From Shimia haliotis (GTDB taxonomy: Bacteria > Pseudomonadota > Alphaproteobacteria > Rhodobacterales > Rhodobacteraceae), in contig NZ_FOSZ01000001.1 in NCBI RefSeq assembly GCF_900114415.1, positions 496,001-560,000 on the forward strand: a DNA stretch of 64,000 bases, given 5' to 3'. A program made the translations under genes and the position numbers. Under the pieces are notes generated by a model. That model saw only the letters and a program-made list of their open reading frames with translations, did not search any database and was not told where the DNA came from. Positions 47,777 to 56,683 of this stretch are shown here, in pieces (within the stretch, counting starts at the first letter, position 1; every line of letters begins with the position of its first letter).

Positions 47777-47821
47777 ATGAACACTGCACGCATCATCATT
47801 ATTTGCTGCATTATCCGCTGA
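47777..47821 (+). CDS. Putative 14-residue Ile/Cys-rich leader peptide of cysS
   Basis: ATG 47777 opens MNTARIIIICCIIR followed by TGA. Eight of fourteen residues are isoleucine or cysteine, with two adjacent TGC codons at 47804-47809. It lies at the predicted transcription start, so it would be translated leaderless, as is known for the trpL leader of Sinorhizobium. It is followed by two mutually exclusive hairpins and then cysS (91 bases downstream). The composition suggests sensing of charged tRNA-Cys. It is too short to be supported by homology. Confidence 0.55.
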   Translation: MNTARIIIICCIIR

Positions 47822-47879
47822 CATCGTCAGGCGGGCCGTTCTTCTATTCCATTGAGGTATCAGAGTTGCTAAGCCCGCT
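47815..47879 (+). promoter_or_regulatory. Two competing RNA hairpins after the cysS leader
   Basis: CCGCTGAC-ATC-GTCAGGCGG (47815-47834, one bulged base) overlaps the leader stop and is followed by GCCGTTCTTCTATT, a terminator-like tail. The GGCGGGC at 47830-47836 can instead pair with GCCCGCT at 47873-47879, excluding the first hairpin. A ribosome stalled on the Cys codons would cover the left arm of the first hairpin and favour read-through. Confidence 0.45.
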
Positions 47880-47912
47880 GCGGAGCCAACCCCGTGTGCT
47901 GAGGAGCCACTG

Positions 47913-49277
47913 ATGACCGAGATCAAACTGCACAACTCGCTGAGCCGCAAAAAGGAAATCTTTGCGCCCATCGACCCTGAAAATGTGCGGATGTATGTCT
48001 GTGGGCCGACGGTTTATGACCGCGCGCATATTGGCAATGCGCGGCCTGTGGTGGTGTTTGATGTGCTGTATCGTCTGCTGCGGGAAGTTTATGGCGCGGA
48101 TCATGTGACTTATGTGCGCAACTTCACCGACGTGGACGACAAGATCAACGCACGCGCCGCCGAGAGTGGGCGCGCCATTGGCGAGATCACGGCGGAGACA
48201 ACGCAGTGGTATCTGGATGACATGGGCGAACTGGGGGCGATGGAGCCCGACCACATGCCGCGTGCAACGCAGTATATCGCGCAGATGGTCACGATGATCG
48301 AAAAGCTGATCGCGGACGGGTTTGCCTATGCCCATGACGGACATGTGCTGTTTCGGGTGCGTAAGTATGATGAGTACGGCAAGCTGTCGGGGCGGTCTGT
48401 GGATGACATGATTGCTGGTGCGCGGGTTGAGGTGGCATCTTATAAAGAAGACCCGATGGATTTTGTTTTGTGGAAGCCGTCAGATGAGGCGACCCCGGGT
48501 TGGGACAGTCCGTGGGGCCGTGGGCGTCCGGGCTGGCATATTGAATGCTCGGCGATGAGCAAAGAGTTGTTGGGCGCGCATTTTGACATTCACGGTGGCG
48601 GCAATGATTTGATGTTCCCGCACCATGAAAACGAGATCGCCCAAAGCTGCTGTGCCAATGGCGGGCAGAACATGGCGAACTACTGGTTGCACAACGAGAT
48701 GTTGCAGGTCGAGGGCAAAAAAATGTCCAAGAGCTTGGGCAACTTCTTCACCGTGCGAGATTTGCTGGAAGAAGGCATTCCGGGTGAGGTGGTGCGCTTT
48801 GTGTTTTTGAGCACGCATTACGGCAAGCCGATGGATTGGACCGCGAAGAAGGCGGGCGAGGCTGAGGCGACGTTGCGCAAGTGGCGGACGTTGACCGACG
48901 GCGTTGAGCCCTCGGACATCGTGCCCGCAGAGGTGGTTTCTTGTGTTGCGGATGACCTGAACACCGCCGGCGCGATTGCAGCGCTGCACGGGCTTGCCAG
49001 TGCGGGCGATGCCGCCGGATTGCTGGCGGGGGCGCGGATGCTGGGTTTGCTGACGGATGAGTTGGGCGATTGGGCGCGGGGGGTAGACCTGAGCGCTTAT
49101 GAGACGTTGTTGGCGGGGACGCGTGAGGCGGCGATGGCGAGCAAGGATTTCTCAGAGGTGGACCGGATCAAGTCGGCGCTGATGGCGGCGGGTGTTGAGG
49201 TGCGCATGAGCAAGGCGGGTGTCGAACTGCTGCCGGCGGCTGGATTCGACCCTGCCAAGCTGGAGGGGCTGTTGTGA
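47913..49277 (+). CDS. cysS: Cysteinyl-tRNA synthetase
   Basis: CysS charges tRNA-Cys with cysteine. The 454-residue class I synthetase has the HIGH-type motif [14 protein letters not shown] near residues 30-43 and KMSKS in [10 protein letters not shown]. The zinc-binding cysteines are in [10 protein letters not shown] and WHIECSAMS, and a His/Glu set is in [15 protein letters not shown] precedes ATG 47913. It has a dedicated upstream leader region (separate entries) and overlaps no neighbour. cimA follows about 180 bases later. Confidence 0.96.
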   Translation: MTEIKLHNSLSRKKEIFAPIDPENVRMYVCGPTVYDRAHIGNARPVVVFDVLYRLLREVYGADHVTYVRNFTDVDDKINARAAESGRAIGEITAETTQWYLDDMGELGAMEPDHMPRATQYIAQMVTMIEKLIADGFAYAHDGHVLFRVRKYDEYGKLSGRSVDDMIAGARVEVASYKEDPMDFVLWKPSDEATPGWDSPWGRGRPGWHIECSAMSKELLGAHFDIHGGGNDLMFPHHENEIAQSCCANGGQNMANYWLHNEMLQVEGKKMSKSLGNFFTVRDLLEEGIPGEVVRFVFLSTHYGKPMDWTAKKAGEAEATLRKWRTLTDGVEPSDIVPAEVVSCVADDLNTAGAIAALHGLASAGDAAGLLAGARMLGLLTDELGDWARGVDLSAYETLLAGTREAAMASKDFSEVDRIKSALMAAGVEVRMSKAGVELLPAAGFDPAKLEGLL

Positions 49278-49297
49278 TGGGCGGCACGACACATGGC

Positions 49298-49437
49298 AGC
49301 GCCCGGACCGCGCGGGGCGGTTTTCAGTTTCGCGCCGCAACGAGAGCTTTGTTTGAACCTCGCGCCAAGTGGCCACCTTTCAATGAAGCGCCCGCCCCGT
49401 GGGGGGGCGGTCCGGGCGCTGTCCGGCTGCGCCGGAC
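49298..49437. repeat. Long inverted repeat between cysS and cimA
   Basis: AGCGCCCGGACCGC at 49298-49311 and GCGGTCCGGGCGCT at 49407-49420 are a perfect 14-bp inverted pair spaced by 95 bases. The spacer contains CGCCCCGTGGGGGGGCGG. GTCCGGC-TGC-GCCGGAC at 49421-49437 is a further hairpin. A 61-codon ORF overlaps it (GTG/ATG near 49274), but this looks like a Roseobacter-type intergenic palindromic element rather than a gene. Confidence 0.55.
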
Positions 49438-49458
49438 GGTGTGTGGGGAGAGTTTTGC

Positions 49459-51090
49459 ATGACCAAAGAGCGGCTCTATCTTTATGACACCACGCTGCGC
49501 GATGGGCAGCAGACGCAAGGCGTGCAGTTCGCGACATCGGAAAAGGCGCAGATTGCGGATGTGCTGGATCAGATGGGCGTGGATTACATCGAAGGCGGCT
49601 GGCCCGGGGCGAACCCGACGGACAGCGAGTTTTTCGAGACGCAGCCGAAGCTTTCCGCGACCTTCACCGCTTTTGGCATGACCAAACGCGCGGGCATGTC
49701 GGCGGAAAACGACGATGTGTTGGCCGCGGTCATGAACGCGGGCACGCCTGCGGTGTGTCTGGTGGGAAAGACACATGATTTCCACGTCACCACGGCGCTT
49801 GGCATCACGCTTGAGGAAAACGTCGAAAATGTCGCGAAATCTGTGGCTTACATGGTGGCGCAGGGGCGTGAGGCGTTGTTTGACGCGGAGCATTTCTTTG
49901 ACGGCTACAAGGCCAATCCCGCCTATGCGATCCAGACCGTAAAAGCCGCCTATGACGCGGGCGCGCGGTGGGTTGTGCTGTGTGACACGAATGGCGGGGC
50001 GATGCCGCGGGAGGTTTATGAGATCACCAAAGCGGTGATTGCCGCGGGCATTCCTGGCGATCATCTGGGCATTCACACCCACAACGACACCGAACATGCG
50101 GTGGCCAATTCGCTGGCGGCGGTGGATGCGGGGGCGCGGCAGGTGCAGGGCACGTTGAATGGTCTGGGCGAGCGCTGTGGCAATGCCAATCTGACGACGC
50201 TTATTCCGACGCTTCTGCTGAAGGAGCCGTACCGAAGCCAGTATGACATCGGCGTGAGCCTAGAGGCGTTGGAAGGGTTGACGCGGGCTAGCCGGATGTT
50301 GGACGATATCCTCAACCGCGTGCCGATGCGGCAGGCGGCTTTTGTCGGGGCGTCGGCCTTTGCCCATAAGGCGGGGCTGCATGCCAGTGCGATCTTGAAA
50401 GATCCGAACACGTACGAGCATGTTGACCCGTCGGTGGTGGGCAATGCGCGTATCATTCCGATGTCCAATCAGGCGGGGCAGTCTAATCTGCGTAAGCGGC
50501 TGGCGGATGCAAACCTCAGTGTAGAGAAGGGTGATCCCGCGCTGGGACGTATTCTCAACCGGATCAAAGATCGGGAGTCCGAGGGCTATTCCTATGACAG
50601 TGCGCAGGCGAGTTTTGAACTGTTGGCGCGCGAGGAAATGGGCCTGACGGAGCGGTTCTTTGACGTGGAACGCTATCGCGTGATTTCCGAGCGGCGACGC
50701 AACGCGCGCGGCGCGACCGTGGTGGAAAGCGAAGCAGTGGTGACTGTGCAGTTGCCGGACGGCACGAAAACCACGAGTTACTTCAAGAACGATCATGCCG
50801 ACGACATGAAAGACGAAGGCCCTGTCAACGCGCTGTGGCAGGCGATGAAGGCCGATCTGGGCCCCTATCAGGCGATCATAGACGACGTGCGGCTGGTCGA
50901 TTTCAAAGTGCGCATCACCAATGGCGGCACCGAGGCTGTGACACGTGTCATCATAGATTTCGAAGATGACGCGGGGCGGCGGTGGGCCACGGTGGGTGTG
51001 TCCGCCAACATAGTGGATGCGAGTTTTGAGGCGCTTTTGGAAGCGCTGAACTGGAAGCTGGCGCAGAACGGAACCAAGGTGGCGGTTTGA
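49459..51090 (+). CDS. cimA: Citramalate synthase
   Basis: CimA condenses pyruvate with acetyl-CoA to (R)-citramalate, opening the isoleucine pathway that starts from pyruvate. The 543-residue protein starts at ATG 49459 after GGGGAGAG. It has the HMGL-like TIM barrel with YDTTLRDGQQTQG near residue 9 and metal ligands in HTHNDTEHAVANS. The LeuA C-terminal dimer/regulatory domain is from about residue 400. The motif order fits CimA more than LeuA or homocitrate synthase. The neighbouring cysS leader is rich in isoleucine codons, which is suggestive only. Confidence 0.9.
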   Translation: MTKERLYLYDTTLRDGQQTQGVQFATSEKAQIADVLDQMGVDYIEGGWPGANPTDSEFFETQPKLSATFTAFGMTKRAGMSAENDDVLAAVMNAGTPAVCLVGKTHDFHVTTALGITLEENVENVAKSVAYMVAQGREALFDAEHFFDGYKANPAYAIQTVKAAYDAGARWVVLCDTNGGAMPREVYEITKAVIAAGIPGDHLGIHTHNDTEHAVANSLAAVDAGARQVQGTLNGLGERCGNANLTTLIPTLLLKEPYRSQYDIGVSLEALEGLTRASRMLDDILNRVPMRQAAFVGASAFAHKAGLHASAILKDPNTYEHVDPSVVGNARIIPMSNQAGQSNLRKRLADANLSVEKGDPALGRILNRIKDRESEGYSYDSAQASFELLAREEMGLTERFFDVERYRVISERRRNARGATVVESEAVVTVQLPDGTKTTSYFKNDHADDMKDEGPVNALWQAMKADLGPYQAIIDDVRLVDFKVRITNGGTEAVTRVIIDFEDDAGRRWATVGVSANIVDASFEALLEALNWKLAQNGTKVAV

Positions 51091-51797
51091 TGGATTGGGC
51101 CAACTTCTTTGTGGTGCATTCAGACCTTCCGCGTGAGGGGCCGGGAAGTGCTCAGGAAGTGGCTTGGGCTTGCGGGCTGGCGGGGGTGCCTGTGGACGCT
51201 TCCGTTCTGGATGCCGGTGGTGGACCGGGCGGCGATGTGGCCGCGTTGTTGGCGTCGGCGCCCGAGGGGCGGGTGCTGACTGTGGACAGTCACGAAGGAT
51301 TTACCGAGCAGGCCAAGGCGCGGTTTGTGGAGGACCGTCGGGTCACGGCCGTGAGCGGCGACATGATGGCGCAGAGCGGACCGTTTGACCTGATCTGGTG
51401 TGCGGGCGCGCTTTATTTCGTAGGCATCGAGGACGGATTGAGCGGCTGGCGCGGGCAATTGGCCGAGGGCGGTTCTGTGGCGTTTTCCGAGCCGTGCTCG
51501 TTTGACGGAGACAAGGCGCGGGCGGTTGCGATGTTTGAAGACTATCCCGTTGGCACCGAGGCCGAAATTCGTGCGCGCATTGAAGGCGCCGGTTATGAGG
51601 TTTTGGGCACCCGAAAGGTGAGCGACGCGGCATGGGAGGCCTATTATGGCCCTATGGATGCGCGTGTGGCCCTGTTGCGGCAAGGAGCCGATGCGGCGTT
51701 GGGCGCAGAACTGGACGCCACGGAGGCCGAGGCGCGGGCGTGGCGGGACAATCGGGAAAGCTCTGGTTATTTGCTGTGCGTGGCGCGGCCGGTTTGA
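51090..51797 (+). CDS. Class I SAM-dependent methyltransferase
   Basis: A 235-residue methyltransferase starting at ATG 51090, sharing one base with the cimA stop (TGATG). The SAM-binding motif is VLDAGGGPGGDVAALLA (about residues 39-55), with acidic Asp69-ish in TVDSHEGFT and an ENDPLPF-like GPFDLIWCAGALYFV block. The substrate is unknown. It is likely translationally coupled to cimA. Confidence 0.82.
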   Translation: MDWANFFVVHSDLPREGPGSAQEVAWACGLAGVPVDASVLDAGGGPGGDVAALLASAPEGRVLTVDSHEGFTEQAKARFVEDRRVTAVSGDMMAQSGPFDLIWCAGALYFVGIEDGLSGWRGQLAEGGSVAFSEPCSFDGDKARAVAMFEDYPVGTEAEIRARIEGAGYEVLGTRKVSDAAWEAYYGPMDARVALLRQGADAALGAELDATEAEARAWRDNRESSGYLLCVARPV

Positions 51798-51812
51798 TTT
51801 TTTGAGGGTCCA

Positions 51813-52796
51813 ATGAGCCAGTTGATTTGGGGTGTCGTCCTGACGCCGGTTATTTTTCTATGCATTGCAGTGGGTTTGATCCTGTCACAGCCGCCCAAGG
51901 CGTCGGTTGTCGCGCAAGGCACGGGGCTGGATTTTTCAGAGACATTGTCACGGGCACCCGTTGCGCCGCTTGATACGGTTCAAACCACCGCGCGGGACGG
52001 GGCTATGCTGCGTTCGGGCTTTGTGGCGGGGCCTGAGGGCGCGCCGTTGTTGGTTCTGGTGCATGGTTCCGGTTGGCACGGCGGCCAGTTTGACCGGCTG
52101 GCGCGCGCGATGGCAGGCCGTGCGGATGTTCTGACGGTGAATTTGCGGGGACATTTCAATGGGCCGGGAGCGCGGGGCGACGTCAGCTATGTCGGGCAGC
52201 TGGAGGATGATCTGGCCGATGTGATTGTTGCGCATCGCAAGGACGGGCAGAACGTGGTTCTGGGTGGGCATAGCTCCGGCGGCGGGCTGGTGGTGCGTTT
52301 TGCCGGTGGCGCACATCGTGACCTGATTGACGGGGCAGTATTGCTGGCGCCGTTTCTGAAATACAACGCGCCGGTGACGCGGCCCAATTCGGGCGGTTGG
52401 GCGCATCCGCTGACCCGTCGCATTATTGGGCTGAGTATGCTCAACAAGGTCGGGATCAGCGCGCTGAACTATTTGGTGGTGATGCAATTTGCCATGCCCT
52501 CCGAGGTCTTGGACGGTCCCAATGGTGAGCAGGCCACAGTGGCCTATAGCTGGCGGTTGAACACATCCTTTGCGCCGCGTGATGCCTATCTTGAAGACAT
52601 CGCCGCTTTGCCGCCATTTTTGCTGGTTGCGGGCTCTGAGGACGAGAGTTTCGTCGCCGAGGGCTATGGGCCTTTGATGGCGCAGGTCAGTGACAACGGG
52701 CGCTATTTCACGGCGGATGGCGTCGGGCATCTGGATGTTGTAGATGCGCCCGATACGGTCGCATGGTTGGGGGGATTCCTTGAGCGTTTCCGATGA
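51813..52796 (+). CDS. Alpha/beta hydrolase (serine aminopeptidase S33-like)
   Basis: A 327-residue protein with an N-terminal membrane or signal anchor (about residues 5-28) followed by an alpha/beta hydrolase. The nucleophile motif is GGHSSGGGLVVRF, and the oxyanion strand is LLVLVHGSGWHGGQFDRL. The catalytic His is in GVGHLDVVD near the end. It may face the periplasm. The specificity is not determinable. It overlaps the next gene if that gene starts at TTG 52780. Confidence 0.82.
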   Translation: MSQLIWGVVLTPVIFLCIAVGLILSQPPKASVVAQGTGLDFSETLSRAPVAPLDTVQTTARDGAMLRSGFVAGPEGAPLLVLVHGSGWHGGQFDRLARAMAGRADVLTVNLRGHFNGPGARGDVSYVGQLEDDLADVIVAHRKDGQNVVLGGHSSGGGLVVRFAGGAHRDLIDGAVLLAPFLKYNAPVTRPNSGGWAHPLTRRIIGLSMLNKVGISALNYLVVMQFAMPSEVLDGPNGEQATVAYSWRLNTSFAPRDAYLEDIAALPPFLLVAGSEDESFVAEGYGPLMAQVSDNGRYFTADGVGHLDVVDAPDTVAWLGGFLERFR

Positions 52797-53556
52797 TTTG
52801 ATGTCCTGCGCGGGGATCGTGCAAAAGGGCGATCCCGACCGGTTCGCAGCCGTTTTGGCGGCGCGGCCTGCGGCGCGGGACGTGTTGTTGCCGATCTATG
52901 CGTTCAACGTCGAAGTGGCACGTGCGCCATGGGTGACGCAGGAGAGCATGATTGCGGAGATGCGTCTGCAATGGTGGCGCGATGCGCTTGAGGAAATCCG
53001 CGCCGGCGGGCTGGTGCGTCGCCATGATGTTGTGACGCCTTTGGCCTTGGTGATTGACGCGGACGGGGCAACGGTTCTGGACCGGTTGATCGTGGCGCGG
53101 CGCTGGGATGTGTATCGCGATCCGTTTGAGGATGCGGCGCATTTTGAGAGCTATCTGGCGGACACCGGTGGTGGGCTAATGCAGGTTGCTGCGCAGGCTT
53201 TGGGCAGCTGCCCTGCAGAGGTGGCACAGGACGTGGGTTACGCCTTGGCGCTGGCGAACTGGCTGCGCGCCATTCCGGCGCTGGAGGCCGAGAAGCGGGT
53301 GCCCTTGCTGGATGGTCGCCCCGAGGCGGTGGCGACTTTGGCTCAGGACGGATTGGTGCGGCTGGCACGGGCGCAGGTGCGCCGTGGCGAGGTGTCAAAA
53401 CCCGCACGGCAGGCGTTTTTGGCGGCTTGGGAAGCAGGGGCCATTCTGACTCAGGCCGCACGCGAACCTGAGCGCGTGGCCAACGGCGCATTGGGGCAAA
53501 GTGAATTTGCCAAACGTGTGGGGTTAATGTGGCGCGCGGCGAGTGGCCGGTATTGA
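52780..53556 (+). CDS. Squalene/phytoene-synthase-like protein (NDUFAF6-like)
   Basis: The protein is about 258 residues if it starts at TTG 52780 (SVSDDLMSCAGIVQKGDPDR); ATG 52801 is the alternative. It has the isoprenoid-synthase-like helical fold but lacks the paired Asp-rich motifs needed for catalysis. The usual DxxxD positions are replaced near RLQWWRDALEEI and ALANWLRAIPA. In alphaproteobacteria such relatives of NDUFAF6 are thought to help assemble respiratory complex I. I treat that as an inference from family knowledge. Confidence 0.72.
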   Translation: MSVSDDLMSCAGIVQKGDPDRFAAVLAARPAARDVLLPIYAFNVEVARAPWVTQESMIAEMRLQWWRDALEEIRAGGLVRRHDVVTPLALVIDADGATVLDRLIVARRWDVYRDPFEDAAHFESYLADTGGGLMQVAAQALGSCPAEVAQDVGYALALANWLRAIPALEAEKRVPLLDGRPEAVATLAQDGLVRLARAQVRRGEVSKPARQAFLAAWEAGAILTQAAREPERVANGALGQSEFAKRVGLMWRAASGRY

Positions 53557-53593
53557 GCCAAGGCGCGCGGGGCCGCGGGCCTGAGCCAGTTCG

Positions 53594-54817
53594 CTAGGCG
53601 TCTTCGGGCCGCAGCACGAGCCAGATCAGCGCGCCGCCTGCGAGCATCAGGAAGGGCGCCATGGCAATGTTGACCGAGGTCCAGCCCGTGACCGCGTCGC
53701 CCCCCGAGCAGTTCATCAGACCACCGGAGGCCAGAGAGGCCACAGTCACGCCGCCAAAGACGATCAGATCGTTCATGCCCTGCATGCGGCCACGTTCTTC
53801 GACGGTGTGGGCCGTGGTCAGCATGGTGGTTGCGCCGATGAAGCCGAAATTCCAGCCAAGGCCCAGCAGGATCAGGGCGATGAAGAAGTTTTCAAGCTCG
53901 ACCCCCTGAAGCGCCACTGCGCCGGCACCGGCGAGGATCAGGATACCCAGACCAACGATTTTCTCGACCCCGAAGCGGGCGATCAGGTGGCCGGTGAAAA
54001 AGGACGGTGCAAACATCGCCAGCACGTGGGCTGTGACCACATTGGCGGCGTCGTTTTGTTCAAAGCCGCAACCCACTACCGCCAGAGGCGTAGAGGTCAT
54101 CACAAGGTTCATCAGCGCATAAGCCACCATGGCACAGATCACCGCCACGGCGATGCGCGGTGTGGTGATCAATTCCCAGCGGGAGCGGCCCTTGGGGGCA
54201 TCCTCATGGGGCGCTTCGGGTTTTGGAATGTCGATGAACAGGAACAGGAGCGAGCCGATCACGTTGATGGCGATCACGGTGAGGTAGGCGCCGAGGAAAG
54301 GGACCACCATGCTGTCTGATGTCATTTTGACCAGTTGCGGGCCGATGATCGCGGACAACAGCCCGCCTGCCATGACATAGGAAATGGCCTTGGGGCGGAA
54401 CTCGTCCGATGCGGTGTCAGAGGCTGCAAATCGGTAAAAACCCTGTGCCGACATATAGATGCCGGTCATAAAGGAACCGAGAAGAAAGACCGGAAAGCTG
54501 TTGAGATACAGTCCGTAAGCACCAATTGCGCCGCCAAGTGCGCCGCCGGTGGTGCCAACAAAGAAGCCCACCCGACGGCCGTATCTTTGCATGATGGCAG
54601 ACAGGGGTGTCGCTGAAATCATGCTGCCCAAAACGATCAGGGAAATTGGCAGGGTGGCAAAACACAGGTTTGAGGCCAGCGATTGCCCCGCGAGGCCGCC
54701 GATGGTGAAAATCAACGGCATCTGCGCGCCAAGGAAGGCTTGCGCCAGCACCAGAATCAACACGTTGCGTTTGGCGCGGGAATCGTCGGCGGGCAGGGGG
54801 GCTGTGGTCTCATTCAT
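53594..54817 (-). CDS. MFS transporter
   Basis: A 407-residue major-facilitator protein from ATG 54817 (MNETTAPLPADDSRAKRN). It has about twelve hydrophobic segments, the MFS A-motif-like YGRRVGFFVGTTGG near residue 75, and a second-half charged loop with PHEDAPKGRSRWEL. The substrate is unknown. It diverges from the AlkA-like gene and converges with the squalene/phytoene-synthase-like gene. Confidence 0.85.
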   Translation of the reverse strand: MNETTAPLPADDSRAKRNVLILVLAQAFLGAQMPLIFTIGGLAGQSLASNLCFATLPISLIVLGSMISATPLSAIMQRYGRRVGFFVGTTGGALGGAIGAYGLYLNSFPVFLLGSFMTGIYMSAQGFYRFAASDTASDEFRPKAISYVMAGGLLSAIIGPQLVKMTSDSMVVPFLGAYLTVIAINVIGSLLFLFIDIPKPEAPHEDAPKGRSRWELITTPRIAVAVICAMVAYALMNLVMTSTPLAVVGCGFEQNDAANVVTAHVLAMFAPSFFTGHLIARFGVEKIVGLGILILAGAGAVALQGVELENFFIALILLGLGWNFGFIGATTMLTTAHTVEERGRMQGMNDLIVFGGVTVASLASGGLMNCSGGDAVTGWTSVNIAMAPFLMLAGGALIWLVLRPEDA

Positions 54818-55046
54818 GGGCAAAGCGTTAGCTTGTTAACGAGAGGAGGTCCAGAGGCGCGCGCGCTCTAGGGTGGGGTCCAAGGTCGCGGGCCTCTGCT
54901 TGTGATTTCATCGCTGCAAAATCATTGAATGGGCATGGCGAGGACGGTGCGAAATCGGAGGGTCGGTGTCATGGCGCTTGAAGCCATGCAGGTGGCGGGC
55001 ATAGGCTGCACCTTGGCGACAGGTCGAGAGCAACGGAGCAGTGGAC

Positions 55047-55673
55047 ATGGAACGTGTGATCAAGGGAGACGCCTGTGTCATCGAAGGGGCGGCGTGGCTG
55101 GCGGAGCATGAGCCGCGCTTTGGCTATGCTTTGTCGCAGACGGGGGATTTGCCGTTGCGGTTGCGACCCGACGGTTTTGCCCAGCTTTTAAGCGCGATTG
55201 TCAGCCAGCAAGTGAGCGTGGCCTCGGCCCGTGCGATCTGGGCGCGGCTTGAGGCGGCGGGTTTGACCACGCCGCAGGCGGTTCTGGCTGCGGGTGAGGA
55301 CGGCCTGCGTGCTGGCGGGTTGTCGCGGCAAAAAATCAAATACGCGCAGGCCTTGGCGTCGGCTGGGATCGACTATGAGGCGTTGCGTGCGGCCCCCACG
55401 GATGAGGTGGTGAAAACCCTGACCACGGTGACGGGCATTGGCGTGTGGACGGCGGAGATTTATGCGATGTTTTCGCTGGGGCGTGCCGATGTGTTCGCGC
55501 CGGGTGATCTGGCGTTGCAGGAAGGCGCACGCATCCTGTTTGATCTGGACGGCCGGCCGAAGGAAAAAGACCTGCGGATCATGTCCGAAAGCTGGACCCC
55601 GTGGCGGTCGGTCGCCGCGCGTATTCTGTGGGCGTATTATCACGTGGAAAAGAACCGCGAAGGGATTGCCTGA
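55047..55673 (+). CDS. DNA-3-methyladenine glycosylase II (AlkA-type, HhH-GPD)
   Basis: A 208-residue DNA repair glycosylase starting at ATG 55047. The helix-hairpin-helix is TVTGIGVWTAEIYAMFSLG, and the catalytic Asp lies in the GPD part (FAPGDLALQEG). QQVSVASARAIWARLEAAG is the typical interior motif. The 5' part of the enterobacterial AlkA is absent, so this is the short bacterial form. No regulatory site is visible next to it. Confidence 0.9.
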   Translation: MERVIKGDACVIEGAAWLAEHEPRFGYALSQTGDLPLRLRPDGFAQLLSAIVSQQVSVASARAIWARLEAAGLTTPQAVLAAGEDGLRAGGLSRQKIKYAQALASAGIDYEALRAAPTDEVVKTLTTVTGIGVWTAEIYAMFSLGRADVFAPGDLALQEGARILFDLDGRPKEKDLRIMSESWTPWRSVAARILWAYYHVEKNREGIA

Positions 55674-55688
55674 GCACATCGCGGGCAG

Positions 55689-55750
55689 GGGCCAGCCCCT
55701 CTTGGCCCTCGTGGGCCAATTCACCCCGAGGTATTTGCCGCAATAGGAAG
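55689..55750. repeat. Copy B of a dispersed intergenic repeat
   Basis: GGGGCCAGCCCC and GGCCCTCGTGGGCC hairpins precede CCCCGAGGTATTTGCCG and CAATAGGAAG. Its last 26 bases differ from copy A (42241-42267) only at two positions. It lies between the AlkA-like gene and the DUF2189 gene. Confidence 0.6.
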
Positions 55751-55876
55751 CAGCGCATGGGCGGCTTTGCCTTGTTCTGAGGGGCAGCTTGCTTCTAGGC
55801 TGGTTTCGGGCGGGCGTTGCGCACCCTGTGGAGGCAGCGGATTGGGCGTCGGCGCCCTGTTTGGGAGGATAAGGAC

Positions 55877-56683
55877 ATGACATCCGAGGACGCGGAGCCG
55901 CAAACACGGGCACCTGACAGAGCGCCGAAGGTTAACAAAATATCAGCGCAGGATATTTGGGACTCTCTGAAGGCGGGGGCGGCGGATTTCGCGGCCCATC
56001 CGGTCATGAGCGGTTTTTTCGGGTTGGTTTATGCGGTTTTCGGCTTGGGGTTTGTCTGGTGTCTGATCCAGCTGGGCATGGTGTGGATGATCATTCCGGC
56101 CATCGTCGGGTTCCCGCTGGTCGCGCCGTTTGCAGCGGCGGGGCTTTATGAGATGTCGCGCCGGCGGCAAATCGGGCTGCCAATCAGGTGGCGTGATATT
56201 CTCACGGTGATGGCGGATCAGCGCAAACGCGAGCTTGGCTGGATGGCCTTTGTGACGCTGTTTGTGTTCTGGGTCTGGGTGTATCAAGTCCGGCTTTGGC
56301 TGGCGATTTTGCTGAAGGATGCGTCGTTCTCTGATTTTGACGGATTTATGCAGACGGTGCTCTACACGCCGGAGGGGTGGACATTTCTGGCAATCGGAAC
56401 CTGCGTTGGCGCGTTTTTGGCGCTTGCATTGTTTTCGGTGACGGTGATCGCGATGCCGATGCTGTTGGAGCGGGAGATGAATTTTGTGTCCGCTATGTTG
56501 ACGTCCGTGCGAGCAGTTACGGAGAAGCCGCTGGTCATGATGGTGTGGGCCGCGATCGTCACGGGCGCGCTTTTGCTGTCCATGGTGCCGGCATTTGTGG
56601 GCCTGATTTTCACCCTGCCGATCCTTGGTCACGCCACTTGGCATCTTTACAAGCGGGCCATTCCCGAGGTGGGGGCATCATGA
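55877..56683 (+). CDS. DUF2189 domain-containing membrane protein
   Basis: A 268-residue integral membrane protein, ATG 55877 after GGGAGGATAAGG, with about five hydrophobic segments. DUF2189 covers most of it, with MSRRRQIGLPIRW and the C-terminal LPILGHATWHLYKRAI. The N-terminal 40 residues are polar. The function is unknown; family members are often described as cytochrome c oxidase subunit I-like in annotation, but I see no haem ligands here. The next gene overlaps by 4 nt. Confidence 0.82.
   Translation: MTSEDAEPQTRAPDRAPKVNKISAQDIWDSLKAGAADFAAHPVMSGFFGLVYAVFGLGFVWCLIQLGMVWMIIPAIVGFPLVAPFAAAGLYEMSRRRQIGLPIRWRDILTVMADQRKRELGWMAFVTLFVFWVWVYQVRLWLAILLKDASFSDFDGFMQTVLYTPEGWTFLAIGTCVGAFLALALFSVTVIAMPMLLEREMNFVSAMLTSVRAVTEKPLVMMVWAAIVTGALLLSMVPAFVGLIFTLPILGHATWHLYKRAIPEVGAS

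Noticed and set aside
49274..49462. 61-codon frame between cysS and cimA as a gene
   Set aside because: It coincides with a palindromic repeat and has no independent start or family evidence; kept only as a finding.
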